Shown: positions 12,037 to 23,639 of the stretch, one piece after another
Position numbering within the stretch: position 1 is the stretch's first letter
How the letters are laid out: every line of letters starts with the position of its first letter
Program-made: the position numbers and the translations under genes
NCBI GenBank assembly: GCA_904066235.2
Contig: CAJFCV020000003.1
Location: 10,292,001-10,356,000, forward strand
Length of the DNA stretch: 64,000 nt
From: Bursaphelenchus xylophilus
Lineage: Eukaryota; Nematoda; Chromadorea; Rhabditida; Aphelenchoididae
Direction: 5' to 3'
Notes under the pieces: generated by a model
Told to the model about the DNA's origin: nothing
Seen by the model: only the letters and a program-made list of their open reading frames with translations
Databases searched by the model: none

Positions 12037-12837
12037 GACAAAAAAACCTTATAAAAAACGATGATTTAGTTAAAAAGCCACTCCAGCACAAGCCTAATCC
12101 AAACGTAACCCTTTGAACGAGCTTTTCCAACACTCAAAATTCAAACCATAATCTCCTTTACATTGAAAATCCAGCGAGTTTTCTAAAATTTCCGGTTTGG
12201 CAAGTCTCAAAGTTCGCTCAACTCGTCTTCAAAACTTTCGCCGTCTTCGTCACCAGACATTCTTTATGCAAACAGGACAATAGTCACCCAAGTTATGGCG
12301 AAGGAAGTGATTTGCAAATTCTGACATACCTCGTTTTTCCCGGAAAATGACGGAAGCAGTTTCCGGTTCAAAACCTTGCAAAAATTACAAAGGAAACTGG
12401 TTATGGCTTACAATAATTTTTGATGATTTTAGATAGCCTAGTGGGGCGTAAATTATGAAAATATTGGAGGCTATGCATTCATTGCCAAGAAGAAACAAGA
12501 TTAACAATCTTTTTTTGACGTTTCTCATTTTTTTATGTTACAAAAAATAACATAATTAATGGTACGTGTTTTTGATCGTGCGGGCTCACAAAAACACTGA
12601 TCAAAGAGACATCAAAATAGCTCGGCTAGGAAGTGGAACCGCCATATCGTCAGATGTTACTGATTGGGAGGGCAAATCGAGTGGAAAATACAAAGAAACT
12701 TTCGATTAGGGGTAGAGCTTGTGCTGGAAAGTTGTAATTACAACGCAAAGGACCTATTTGAGGCCGGAAGACTTCAAAAACACAAATTTTTTGGCTGCAT
12801 AGAACAGACGGATGCCTCTATAAGATTTTCAAATACA

Positions 12838-12998
12838 GTGGAACCTCTTTACAGCGAAATCCAATACAACAAAAACCGTATATTGCAAACGCTTTCGTAT
12901 GCTGCAAAGCCAAAATTAGGCCAAAATGAGGCTCCCTACAGCAAAGCCCTTGTATAACATAACAAATAAATTTTGTGTTCCCATATGATTCGTTGTTC
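12838..12998. repeat. Pogo/Tigger-like short repeat family R3, copy
   Basis: It begins AGTGGAACCTCTTTACAGCG and ends near CATATGATTCGTTGTTC, with inner GTATAACATAACAA-like blocks seen in the other R3 copies. Confidence 0.55.
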
Positions 12999-14193
12999 AA
13001 AAATACACCATCTCTAATTTAATCCCAGTCAAAGTTCAATCATTTATTTTGATAAATGACGCAATTTCTGATAAACAAACTCAAAACCCCCGTCTAAAAA
13101 GGAGAATTCGGGAGAAATCGAAATCACAAACTGTAAATATCATCAAAAGAAAACAGAACAATAACAAGTGTTTACACGATTTCAATACGATCAAAAAAGT
13201 CATCACCGCGGTTTCAAGAGGTCTGGGAATTAAAAAAATGGAAAGAACTGTTGGGGGAAATACAAAACAAAGAGCGAAAAAGGGATGATGAAGAATTTAG
13301 CGAGTTTCACGAGAATTTTTTGTATTAAAATCACTTTCGCACATCTATAAGTACCCTTAAGAGATACTGTTTACCCGAATTGCCCCAAAAAATCGCTGAA
13401 AATCAGTGGTTTTCAAGCGCTCCCGATCAGGTGGTTGTACGTTTAACTGTCTCCGAAAATCACTTTGAATTAAGCCCGCGGGCGGTCATGCGGTTCACGT
13501 GCGAAGTGCATGATATACTTTGCACTGAGGCGCGGGATCAACAACGAAATTATTATTGCAAAGAACGGAGGCGACAAAAAGTTAAAGGTCACTGGGTTTT
13601 GGAGATGATATCGATGCTGGAAATGTTCGGAAAATTTTGATGAATTAGACGAAAAGTAGTGAGGAGGCGAGAATAAACTATAGGTTTTGTATTATAATAG
13701 TTTGTGATGGAAACTGTGATCAGGGATAGTGGAGGAAGGCAAATGTGGGTTACTTATGAGAACTTTGTCGGATTGTGTGAGTGGTCATTGGACGTCTCGT
13801 TGATTACTGTTTTTTAGAGGGAGGACAAAGTTTATAGCGACAACGAAAAAAGTTAAGAAATTAAAGTTCAGTCAATGTGGCTGCGGCTCCAAGCTGGCAG
13901 AATATTGTGGCACGGACCGTATATTTGTTGGCCCGACCTAAGAACCTTGTTTACCCACAATTGGGTAATTTGGTGCAACAAGTCGCAAGGGACCCAAAAA
14001 TCCATGATCGTACATACGTACATAAGATAGCTAGGCAGTACCGAGAGTAATCTTTTCTAAAATTCCGCGAGGCCTCGAGGATTGTTCGCTATTGAATGAT
14101 TGGGCTCGGAAAGTTTGTTGCGCAGAGATTACACCGTTTTTATCTTTGTGATCTTTGCCGTCTCCTGGAAGGCGCTTTCAGTTTATCATATTG
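12999..14193. other. Spacer, no supported gene
   Basis: An open frame at 13380-13640 has no start context, splice site or family resemblance that I can see. Confidence 0.3.
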
Positions 14194-14347
14194 GCATGTC
14201 GGGAAAATAATGTGGACTTGTCGAATAGCAAAATGTTTCGCCTCGTCGCAGACTCCTTCCAAATTTTCAGTCGCAGCCAGACGTTGCAAACCGATGACGG
14301 AAGACTTCTAAGTACTACTACAATCCACGTTATTTTCCCGACAGATA
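14194..14347. mobile_element. Palindromic MITE family R1, copy 3
   Basis: It runs from CATGTCGGGAAAATAATGTG to CACGTTATTTTCCCGACAGA and is of the 'TGTGGAT...TCGCAGCA' subfamily. Confidence 0.75.
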
Positions 14348-15749
14348 ATACTTCACTCATGATACGCCGTTTTCCAGAAATCTTTTTTCGAAGACAGTTC
14401 TGTATACAAAGTTCAAGCTGTAACACCCTGCAAACTTTTTTTTCCATAAACTTTTCAAAAGCTAATGGTCATCACAACAGTAGGTAAAGTTTCGCTTTTC
14501 TGTCCTTCCATAAAAAGGTGCGTTTAAAGTTTTTTTTGCAAGAAGCTCCGAAAGATGGCGGGTAAACCTGACAACCAAACTTTTTGTTTGTTTTTAGTCC
14601 AAAGAAGAGAGCGTTGGCGGGACGTCAAAGCCAAAAAAGTTGGGAAAAAAGTTGACATGGTCTTTCGAATTGTAACGTCTAGCAGGTCGAATGCCCAGAT
14701 GAAAGAGCAAGGCATGATATCTTCAGACGCGGGACCATCAAATGACGTGTAAAAGCCGATATTTTGCGAGGCATTCCGCAGAGCACATCGAGTGAATTCC
14801 CAACGGGCCGATTCAGGAAAACATTTGGCGAAGCTTAGCGCCAAAAATACCAATAGTAAAAATATAAAAGTGCAGACAAGATGGGTTCGCAGATAATACT
14901 ACGGAATAGGGAGACAAGAAAAACAAATCGCCAAGAACGAAGCTGTTTCTTGTTCTACAAAAGTAGTTTTTGGTGAGGAACTCAGATTCGCTAAATTCCA
15001 AAAATTTCACGGTTAGCTTATCTAGAAATTACATAAAGTTTGTAAAATATCACAACGGCCGAATATGATATTCCGGCTAAATTTGTTGGAGGAAGCTAGG
15101 CCAAAAATATGATAACTATGTGAAAGGTACAAAACAAAAAATATGTGCTAATCTAAAAAATAACGGCTAACAATAAGACTATCTGGTATTTAGCGGAAAA
15201 GGACTCCCGGTATTTGGGCTGGCTTTTGTCTAATTGTAATCATACTTTCCTAGCGCCAGAAACTTTCCTAGTAAGGCTTTTCGTATCATGCAAATCCACT
15301 GGATATAAGTCATCATTACAATGCAACCTAAAAATAAGTTTAGCGCTGCATATTGCAGCGTTAACGAAGACAAACAAACAATAAAGTTTGATGTAAAATT
15401 CGATAAAAATCCTATGACAAAATGTCTGGCTCTCTTTTATACCCCCAAATCAGTTGACAGCGTTCCTCACCACGTGGGGTGTTTAAACAAGTAGGAGTTT
15501 GTCGCGATGATAACGGGAAGTCAAAAACGAATTCCCCCGATTTCGTCACATTCCACGAAATAAATCATCGAAGCTACGATTAATCAAGTCATGGGGTTCG
15601 TAATTAGAATGTTTTTGAAGTTTTTTTTTTGATTGAAGATACGGCTATGCCTCTGTACAATAAATCGCGAACAAAAAAGCCAAAAAATTTATAGAAATAA
15701 ATTAAACTTATTGTTATAAAAAGCATAGATCCACCGTAAATTCTAGACG
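14348..15749. other. Spacer downstream of the pseudo-GTPase pair
   Basis: The only coding-like item is a 65-codon frame at 14555-14752 on the plus strand, too weak to call. Otherwise it is AT-rich. Confidence 0.3.
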
Positions 15750-16917
15750 TCACCAAAATTTGAGATTGCTGAGTGACTTTGGCGACAAACTGCGGCGCTT
15801 TTTACGTCGCATAGGGACGTAACATTTATCGTGCACACTGTCGAAAACCTAAAAAAAGATAAAAATTTTGGCTTTAAGATTTCAAAAAACCCCAAAAAAG
15901 GTAAACAAAGGGTACCTGACAAATCTGTGCCGAGCTTTCCAACTCGACACTAAAGAAATCCACTGCGTTCACCAGTCGCACAAATTTTTGAATGTCTTCT
16001 CGAGAAGGCCGAGAATGAAAGAATAATCTTCTTTGGTGAATATAGCTGGTTATGCCTGCAAAAAATACAAAAAAAATGTAAAATACGTTCTTGTAATTGG
16101 CACCCTTTTTCGGGGCACAGATCTGCCTACCACAAACAAAAACGAGCGCGTTCTCGCAGAGTTTGGCGAATTTATCCATCCAAACCCTTCGCAATCTGTC
16201 GAGAGATTCCGCATCTTCTTCATCAAACAGAAGAATAATCGCGTTGGCTTTGGTAATGTCTTTCAGTGAGATGTGCTGAAATAAGTAATTTAGTTGCATT
16301 CTACATAAGTTAAAATCTCAATTTCAAGGTGGTATTACTTCGTCGGGAAGATTGGTCAATGTAAAATGCACAAGTTGCCCGTTGATGTGACGATGAATCA
16401 CTTTGTGAATGTAAGGCCTAAAAAAAGAGTAGACAGTAAATGCAGTATACTTCAAAGGAAGAAATAGCCAAGAAGCTTTTCATGCCAAAATTTGCAAAAA
16501 AAAATTTAAATTTTTTCCGTATTTTGATTTAAAAATTCCGGTCGTTTCTGCAGACCGCAAGTTAGAAGTCTTGCATGTCTTAGAAAAAATGTAAATCAAA
16601 GCCTGAGCGTCGCACTTGGAGTTTAATACTTCTTCTACCATTACCGTGAAAGCTTTGTACACCGAAGTCTTGTAAATCAAGCCCTACTTGTAATAACAGT
16701 TATCAAGGAAACTATATATAAATTTAGGCCAAGGCAAGCCCACAAAAACCGCTTTCAAAACGGATTTTTTTTGCAAAATTTGTTATAAAGAAATCCCGCT
16801 GCAAGACCAGGCTTACTCAATCACACAATAAGCCCCTGAAGCGTTCGCAAATCTTTCGGTCATCAAGGACTTGCCAAATAAGGGATCCCCAATTACCAAC
16901 ACATCCAACGAGTCCAT
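15750..16917 (-). CDS. Ras/Rab-fold pseudo-GTPase, paralogue A (complete, 5 exons)
   Basis: Exons on the minus strand: 16817-16917, 16339-16417, 16131-16275, 15916-16055 and 15750-15848 (101, 79, 145, 140 and 99 nt; 187 residues, TGA stop). Every junction has GT/AG and keeps frame. The P-loop is intact at residues 10-17 (GDPLFGKS). The small-GTPase fold is then followed by order: beta strand AIILLFDEED, helix with WMDKFAKLCENA, strand LVFVCG, helix SREDIQKFVR, strand FFSVELESSAQI and C-terminal helix. The usual switch I Thr, DxxG (here NLPDE), NKxD (here CGITSY) and SAK motifs are missing, so GTP hydrolysis is doubtful. The tail is basic, ends LKFW and has no prenylation CaaX. An earlier in-frame ATG at 17022 exists, but alignment with paralogue B favours 16917. 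Intron 1 holds an R2 repeat. Function unknown. Confidence 0.85.
16480..16620 (-). repeat. Interspersed repeat family R2 fragment in intron 1 of pseudo-GTPase A
   Basis: It reads CATGCCAAAATTTGCAAAAA, CGGTCGTTTCTGCA and then CCTGAGCGTCGCACTTGG, the reversed R2 order. Paralogue B lacks it. Confidence 0.65.
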
Positions 16918-16920
16918 CAT

Positions 16921-17743
16921 ATCCAAATTGACACAACCTCTTTTTCTGATCTTCTCCGGATTTTTGCGGATACTCAGCGGCACGCAAAAGCTACGACGAA
17001 GCTTGGAATGTAATAGATTCATTGCTCGGAGGACTTCTCACAATTTGAATATTACGCATAGCAAATTTTGAATGAACATACAATGGGAAATGATCGTTTA
17101 CTTTTATACCGCGGATTTATCATACATTTGTTTAGCCAACAAGACTAATTGTGCGTTAACAATTAGTTGTCAAAAAGTCTCAACGCCAAAGAAATATGTG
17201 GGAGTGGTGACTAATTCGTGCTTTCTGCAAACAAAGATTCGTTTAATTCTTTGTTGTAAACTCCAAGAACAATGCACAGTGTTTCGAGCAATTTTTTGCT
17301 GCCGTCGGTGCCTAAAAAATTAAGAAGTTAAAAAGTAATGCTTAAAATTCTTTGTGTATTTTCGTAGCCACAAATATTAAGTAAAAAAGAGTACGTTACA
17401 GGCCGAGGCACTTCCTCTCCAAGTATACAAATCGTGTCATCATAGTTTTTGTCATTAGTGCATGATAAAAAATCACAAAATTTCGAGTTTCAATTAATAA
17501 AAATGTAGTAAAAAGCTTTCATTTATGTATTATGTGGAAAGTTTCGAGAGCTATAACATACATATTTAAATTTCGTAATTTTACTGGACCTTTCAGCATA
17601 GTTGTAATGCAAAAACCGATGTGCATGATCATATGATAGGGTTAAAAGACAAAAACTTTGTATTTATTTTATTGCATTTAAAAAACTGTAACAACTCACA
17701 AATATATACATGAATGACGTTGTAGAAAGATCAGTCACCAAAT
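16921..17743. other. Spacer between the paralogous genes, with poly(A) signals
   Basis: It holds the 3' flank of paralogue B and the 5' flank of paralogue A. Two overlapping AATAAA signals on the minus strand (17663-17673) lie about 70-80 nt after the B stop codon. No further exon is seen. Confidence 0.5.
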
Positions 17744-18771
17744 TCACCAAAACTTCAGACTTTTCAAAGATTTCAAAGACAGGCTTCGCTCTCGCTTCTG
17801 CACTTTCGGGACGTAGAATTCGCTGCAGAGGCGATCGAATACCTGCAAACATACGAAAGTTTGATACAAACACAATTTTTTGCATGAAAAATAAAGCTGC
17901 TTACTTGAAAGATCTGTTCGTGACTGCCCAGGTCAACGCTGAAGTAACAGGTGGCATCGGCTTGCTCCACAAATCTGTCGATGTCAACGCGGGACGGCTC
18001 TGCGTGATAAAACAACTTTTCTCGATGCAAAAAGCTGGTGAGTCCTGTAAAGGATGTTAAAATTAGAGGGTAACAATTTTTGTGGCCATAAAACGTACCC
18101 GTTTGTATAATTAGATAAAAATACCCGCTTTAAAAACACCTTGAAATTTATGGACCACGGCATTAGTTTAGGGTCTAAACCTACCACAAACCGCAATCAA
18201 CGAAGACTCGCAAAGTTGTTCAAATTTATCCAGCCAAAGTGTCTGAAGCTTTTCAAGAGACTCTACATCGTCTTCATCAAACAAAAGAAGAATTGCGTTT
18301 GCTTTGGAGAAGTCGTTGGCCCTGATATCCTAAAAAAGTCGTTATCTACACATTTGTATATCCGGCCTTACCTCATTTGGAAGATTCATTAGACTAAACT
18401 GAACCGAAGAGCCGTCGGTGTGCTGATGGATCACTCTGTGGATATACGGTCTGAAAGATGGCCATGGTAATAAAAATAAATATTAACAGTCTTCAGAATA
18501 ATTCGTGTCGGTCTGTCGGGGAAATACTGAGCATAATGTCGCCCCGACTATCGCGTTGCCGCTGAGAAAAATGGATTGTGTCGCAGCAAAGCTCCATTTT
18601 TGATGCGGCATTGTGCTCATTATTTCCCGACAGATTGATAGCAAGATTGCTGATGAATGATGATACTCACTCAATCACGCAGTATGCTCGTGTCGCCAGG
18701 GCAAACCGCTCTGACAAGAGGCTTTTTCCGAATAGTGGATCGCCAATTACTAGGACCTCCATACAGTCCAT
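17744..18771 (-). CDS. Ras/Rab-fold pseudo-GTPase, paralogue B (complete, 5 exons)
   Basis: Exons on the minus strand: 18671-18771, 18372-18450, 18185-18329, 17905-18044 and 17744-17842. Their lengths (101, 79, 145, 140, 99 nt) are identical to paralogue A, also giving 187 residues. Start MDCMEVLVIGDPLFGKS aligns with MDSLDVLVIGDPLFGKS of A. By hand count about 110 of 187 residues are identical with no gaps. The P-loop is intact. DxxG is replaced by NLPNE, NKxD by CGLTSF, and SAK by SVDLGS. The C terminus is KSLKSLKFW, nearly that of A, with no CaaX. Intron 1 carries an R1 MITE (18509-18640). AATAAA signals follow the stop. The two genes arose by tandem duplication and share degenerate nucleotide-binding motifs, so the loss predates the duplication. 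Partner and role are unknown. Confidence 0.87.
18509..18640. mobile_element. Palindromic MITE family R1, copy 4 (in intron 1 of pseudo-GTPase B)
   Basis: It runs from CGGTCTGTCGGGGAAATA to TATTTCCCGACAGATTGATA and is of the GAGCATAATGTCGC subfamily. Confidence 0.78.
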
Positions 18772-18962
18772 GATTTTGAAAATAGCAAATATTATACGAA
18801 TGCAGCGGCTTGAAAGAAGAGGTGGTAAAAACAAGAAGCAGCGACAGACAATCTAAAAAAGTCCATTTACAATTAGGGCAGTTATTGTACCAAAACGCGC
18901 AGGAATGTTTCTCGTCTCGCATAGAAAAATTCTTATGACCTCTTGCGATTCGTTCTACATAT

Positions 18963-19120
18963 CAGTCTGTCGGGAAAATAACGGCGGATCGTCGCAGCAA
19001 AATGTCTCGCCTCGCCGCTATCGCGCACCAAATCCCAAGCCGCGGCTTGCCGTCGCAAAGCGATGATGAGCGACTCCGAGGCGCGACGATCCGCCGTTTT
19101 TTTCCCGACAGACCGATAGT
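18963..19120. mobile_element. Palindromic MITE family R1, copy 5
   Basis: It runs from CAGTCTGTCGGGAAAATAAC to TTTTTTTCCCGACAGACCGA. The core is GC-rich and strongly palindromic (GGCGGATCGTCGC against GCGACGATCCGCC). Confidence 0.8.
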
Positions 19121-19129
19121 TTTGACCAT

Positions 19130-19282
19130 CAGTCTGTCGAGAAAATAATGAAGGCAATGTCCCATCGAAAATCGCATCGCCGTCGAGAAAATGAAATGTG
19201 TAGAGAAAAAATCAAATCGCTTTTCATTTCTGTGACGGCGTTGGGGCACCGACATTACGCTGATTATTTTCTTAGACTGATA
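19130..19282. mobile_element. Palindromic MITE family R1, copy 6
   Basis: It runs from CAGTCTGTCGAGAAAATAAT to GATTATTTTCTTAGACTGATA. It lies within 10 bases of copy 5 but belongs to the other subfamily (GAAATGTGTAGAG...ATCAAATCGCTTTTC). Confidence 0.75.
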
Positions 19283-19976
19283 TACTACGCAAAACAAAAT
19301 GGCAATTAATCGCAGCTCAATGAAAGTAAAGACATCTGCTATGTGATTATACGTACTTTAACTGACCTACAAACTCATCTCCACAACCCGCCACCCCACT
19401 AATAAAAAACTTGAAACTAAGGCCAACTCACAAGTCAGCCTTCTATTTATGCCAACAACACATTCCGATCACCCCACCGGAAAGCCCTGGAGTCGGTCAA
19501 AACACCGGGTCAAATGCCAATGTCCATCACATTGCCGATCAGCATACTTTGAATCAGCCGCTTTTATAAGCGGGAATGACTTTAAACTGCGGGCTGTTTT
19601 GTAATGTCGAAACCCTGTAACCGCTGACACAGCGAAACGCCAGATCGTGAATTGTTTTCATTTTCTGGCCACGAAAGCGGAAGACCGAATCTTTTCCCTT
19701 TTCGATTTTAAATCTTTTTTTTCAGCCCCTTTGCAACGTATGATCGATGAAAAAAGTCAGAGATATGCATTGATAAGATGATTATCGATTTTTGGATTTT
19801 TCGGATATTAAAAATTCCTGCGATGTCATAGTTTTTTTCCGGGGATCAAAGAAGCAGTGTAATGAGCTTTTTGGTCCTTTGTTTTGTGGCAATTTCCTAA
19901 ACCGAAATGGAAAATATGTTTTGAATAGTCGCTCGTTTGACTATTATTAGTACAGGAGATCGGAGATTAGCGGATA
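19283..19976. other. Spacer
   Basis: A slightly GC-richer part (about 19430-19640) has no open exon structure that I can defend. Confidence 0.25.
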
Positions 19977-19980
19977 TTAA

Positions 19981-21806
19981 AAGACGATTTCTGAGTCAGT
20001 GAAGCAAGCCGTGACATAGGATTTTTTCGAAGTTGAGTTTTTTGCATAAATATGATCCACAGCACCAGTAGGGAAAAAGCGAACCACAGTTTTCCTCAAT
20101 TCTTCCATTAACTGTACTTTTTATACAATTTTCTGTTTATACAGTAATTCGTCATAACTTTCTACAATGGTGTCCGTTTGTCATAAAAATAAGGCTACTA
20201 TGGTTTTCGGGCATGACGAGTTCAATAAAACCAAAAAAATTACATCCGGTTACGGTAACATATAAAAATACTGTATCGGTCGGTAAAAATCGACGATAAA
20301 AAGTTTGTTTCAAAAAACCCACAGCCAATTTTTTCATATTCGTAATCAGCGTAAAATTCTGCTCTAGGACCAATTTTAAAAAGTTCAAAAATAGGACCCC
20401 CATTTTCCGTGGTGTAGTGGTTTTTGACCAAAACTGGTAATCTGACCACCCAGGTTCGAATCCGGGTGGGTGCGAATGTAGAAAAAGACCTAAAATCACT
20501 TTTAATGAAAACCTGAGAGTTATTTGAAGCACGCTGAGCAATTTTAGGCATTAAAACTCTCTGAATTTGGGATTAAAACGATTTTTATGTAATTTTAGAG
20601 GATTAATGCATCAAAAATAAAACTGCTTCAAACTGGTTGAAATTGATAACACTTATTCTATGGCTAATTGTAAGAAACTTTCCTGTTAACTTTTTTGGTA
20701 GAGTGCTGTATCATGGATTACTGTAACATAAAACTTATTCTACTTAGCAGATGTTTTCTTCAAAATTCTTGGGTAAATGTTTTTCTTTTTTTGATTAGAT
20801 CTATTAAAAAGCAAGAAATCTCAACGCTCCATATTTCAAAAAAAGAATTTTACATGATATATTGTGCATCTTGACATCATTATCGCTTGGAAACCTGCGC
20901 GTTTTAACGGACGTGCTTCAAGTCCTACGGACATAGAAAACACATTTGTGTGATAACCAACGTGTTCTCAAGCATTCCTATCATAATTGTGATACACTGA
21001 AGTCTCTACGCCCTGTGGCATACCAAAAACGAAAACGGGTTTAATGTTACAGTAATCCATGATACAGCATTCTACCAAAAAAAGTTAACAGGAAAGTTTC
21101 TTACAATTAGCCATAGAATAAGTGTTATCAATTTCAACCAGTTTGAAGCAGTTTTATTTTTGATGCATTAATCCTCTAAGATTACATAAAAATCGTTTTA
21201 ATCCCAAATTCAGAGAGTTTTAATGCCTAAAATTGCTCATCGTGCTTCAAATAACTCTCAGGTTTTCATTAAAAGTGATTTTAGGTCTTTTTTCTACATT
21301 CGCACCCACCCGGATTCGAACCTGGGTGATCAGATTACCAGTTTTGGTCAAAAACCACTACACCACGGAAAATGGGGGTCCTATTTTTGAACTTTTTAAA
21401 ATTGGTCCTAGAGCAGAATTTTACGCTGATTACGAATATGAAAAAATTGGCTGTGGGTTTTTTGAAACAAACTTTTTATGGTCGATTTTTACCGACCGAT
21501 ACAGTATTTTTATATGTTACCGTAACCGGATGTAATTTTTTTTGGTTTTATTGAACTCGTCATGCCCGAAAACCGTAGTAGCCTTATTTTTATGACAAAC
21601 GGACACCATTGTAGAAAGTTATGACGAATTACTGTATAAACAGAAAATTGTATAAAAAGTACAGTTAATGGAAGAATTAAGGAAAACTGTGGTTCGCTTT
21701 TTCTCTACAGGTGCCATGGGTCATAATAATGTAAAAAACTCAACATCGAAAAAATCCTATGTCCTGGCCTAACTACGGCTTGCTTCAGTGACTCAGAAAT
21801 CGTCTT
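19981..21806. mobile_element. TTAA-flanked foldback element 1 with tRNA-like arms (1826 bp)
   Basis: The termini AAGACGATTT and AAATCGTCTT are perfect inverses and sit directly against TTAA on both sides (19977-19980 and 21807-21810). The two long arms (about 19981-20760 and 21040-21806) are near-perfect inverted copies. Each arm holds a tRNA-like stretch (plus strand 20406-20475): an A-box-like TGGTGTAGTGGTT and a B-box GGTTCGAATCC in a T-arm-like hairpin. There is no transposase frame; open frames in the arms are antisense translations of the tRNA-like part. TTAA target duplication is the hallmark of piggyBac-type transposition; the class is inferred. Confidence 0.75.
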
Positions 21807-21810
21807 TTAA

Positions 21811-23639
21811 AAGACGATTTTTGGCTCGCTGCGTCAGCCCGTAATGGACCCGGGACATAGGAAAAAATCGATTTTGAGTTTTTTGCATAAAAATGACCGT
21901 CGGCATGTGCTAAGGAAAAGCGAACAACAGTTTTTCTCAATTCTGCCCGGAAGGCATAAATTTGCTTAAATTTGTCTTTTTTGGAATTTTCGACATAGTG
22001 ACGTCATAGAAAGAGCAAATCACCCAAAATTTTGCTTGTATACGTTTTCGACCATTGGGAATTCATTTTTTTGAAAATTAAGTCTCTCAGATTACTGTAA
22101 CATAGGCATATTGCAATCCGGTCGATAAAAATCGACCGTAACTCCTTCGTATCAAAAATCCCACAGGATTTTATTTCAGATTCGGATTCAGCGTAAAATT
22201 CTGCATAATGTACACATAATGTGAGGTCATAACTCCAGGGGGGAGATCGCGTAGTATATTGGATTTTGACAAAAATTACGTTTGAAAGGTCGCGGGTTCG
22301 ATCCCCGCTTGGTGCAAATATTGAAAACATGGCGGAAATCGCGTTTTATGGACACCTAAGGGTTATGTGAGATACACTACGCAATTTTAAACATTAATGC
22401 ATGTCTAATTGCGAGTAAAACTGATTTTATATAATTTTTGGGGACTGAATATGCAAAAAACGAAACTGCTTCAAACCGCTTGAAATTGGCAACACTTATT
22501 CTAGGGTCAATTGTAAGAAACTTTTCCGTTAACTTTTTTTGGTAGATCACCGTACGATGGATTACTGTAGCGTTAAACGTGTCCTGATTAACAGCAGTTT
22601 TCTTAAAAATTCTTGCATAAAATTTTAAATCGTTTTAATTAGTCGCTTTAGACAGCGAAAAGATCCACTTCCTATATATGAAAGAAAATTTGCCCTTAAT
22701 TGCAACGCGTCTTGATGTCATAATCAATTGGTGAAAGTGCGTCAAATAACTCGGCCGTTCCAAACGGTACAGCCATAAAATTTTTTTTGTACACAGGAAA
22801 ACTCTTTCTTAACTATTCTGAGCACAATGATGACAATCCGACTTCGATGCGCCATGTGGTACACGAAAAACCAAATCAGGTTTAATGTTACAGTAATCCA
22901 TGGTACGGTGATCTATTACCAAAAAAAGTTAACGGAAAAGTTTCTTACAATTGACCCTACAATAAGTGCTGCCAATTTCAAGCGGTTTGAAGCAGTTTCA
23001 TTTTTTGCATATTCAGTCCCCAAAAATTATATAAAATCTGTTTTACTCGCAATTAGATATGCATTAATGTTTAAAATTGCTTAGTGTATCTCACATAACC
23101 CTTAGGTGTCCATAAAACGCGATTTCCGCCATGTTTTCAATATTTGCACCAAGCGGGGATCGAACCCGCGACCTTTCAAACGTAATTTTTGTCAAAATCC
23201 AATATACTACGCGATCTCCCCCCTGGAGTTATGACCTCACATTATGTGTACATTATGCAGAATTTTACGCTGAATCCGAATCTGAAATAAAATCCTGTGG
23301 GATTTTTGATACGAAGGAGTTACGGTCGATTTTTATCGACCGGATTGCAATATGCCTATGTTACAGTAATCTGAGAGACTTAGTTTTCAAAAAAATGAAT
23401 TCCCAATGGTCGAAAACGTATACAAGCAAAATTTTGGGTGATTTGCTCTTTCTATGACGTCACCAGGTCAAAAATTCCAAAAAAGACAAATTTAAGCAAA
23501 TTTATGCCTTCCGGGCAGAATTGAGAAAAACTGTTGTTCGCTTTTCCTTAGCACATGCCGACGGTCATTTTTATGCAAAAAACTCAAAATCGATTTTTTC
23601 CTATGTCCACCGCTGACGCAGCGAGCCAAAAATCGTCTT
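21811..23639. mobile_element. TTAA-flanked foldback element 2 with tRNA-like arms (1829 bp)
   Basis: It has the same 10-bp ends as element 1 (AAGACGATTT/AAATCGTCTT), flanked by TTAA at 21807-21810 (shared with element 1) and 23640-23643. The arms (about 21811-22590 and 22900-23639) are inverted copies of each other and only distantly related to element 1. The tRNA-like part (22240-22316) differs from that of element 1 but has a perfect 5-bp T stem (GCGGG TTCGATC CCCGC). Confidence 0.75.

Noticed and set aside
14555..14752. 65-codon plus-strand frame starting MAGKPDNQ
   Set aside because: It has a reasonable start and a possible 39-base inner intron, but no homology, no poly(A) signal and no support beyond length.
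16033..16279. Plus-strand frames across the pseudo-GTPase A exons
   Set aside because: They are antisense shadows. The minus-strand reading has splice sites and a paralogue with identical exon lengths.
20152..23457. Frames of 100-129 codons in the foldback arms
   Set aside because: They occur as mirror pairs in both arms and translate the tRNA-like segment in antisense (words such as RIRTWV and GDRTRDL), a known artefact.
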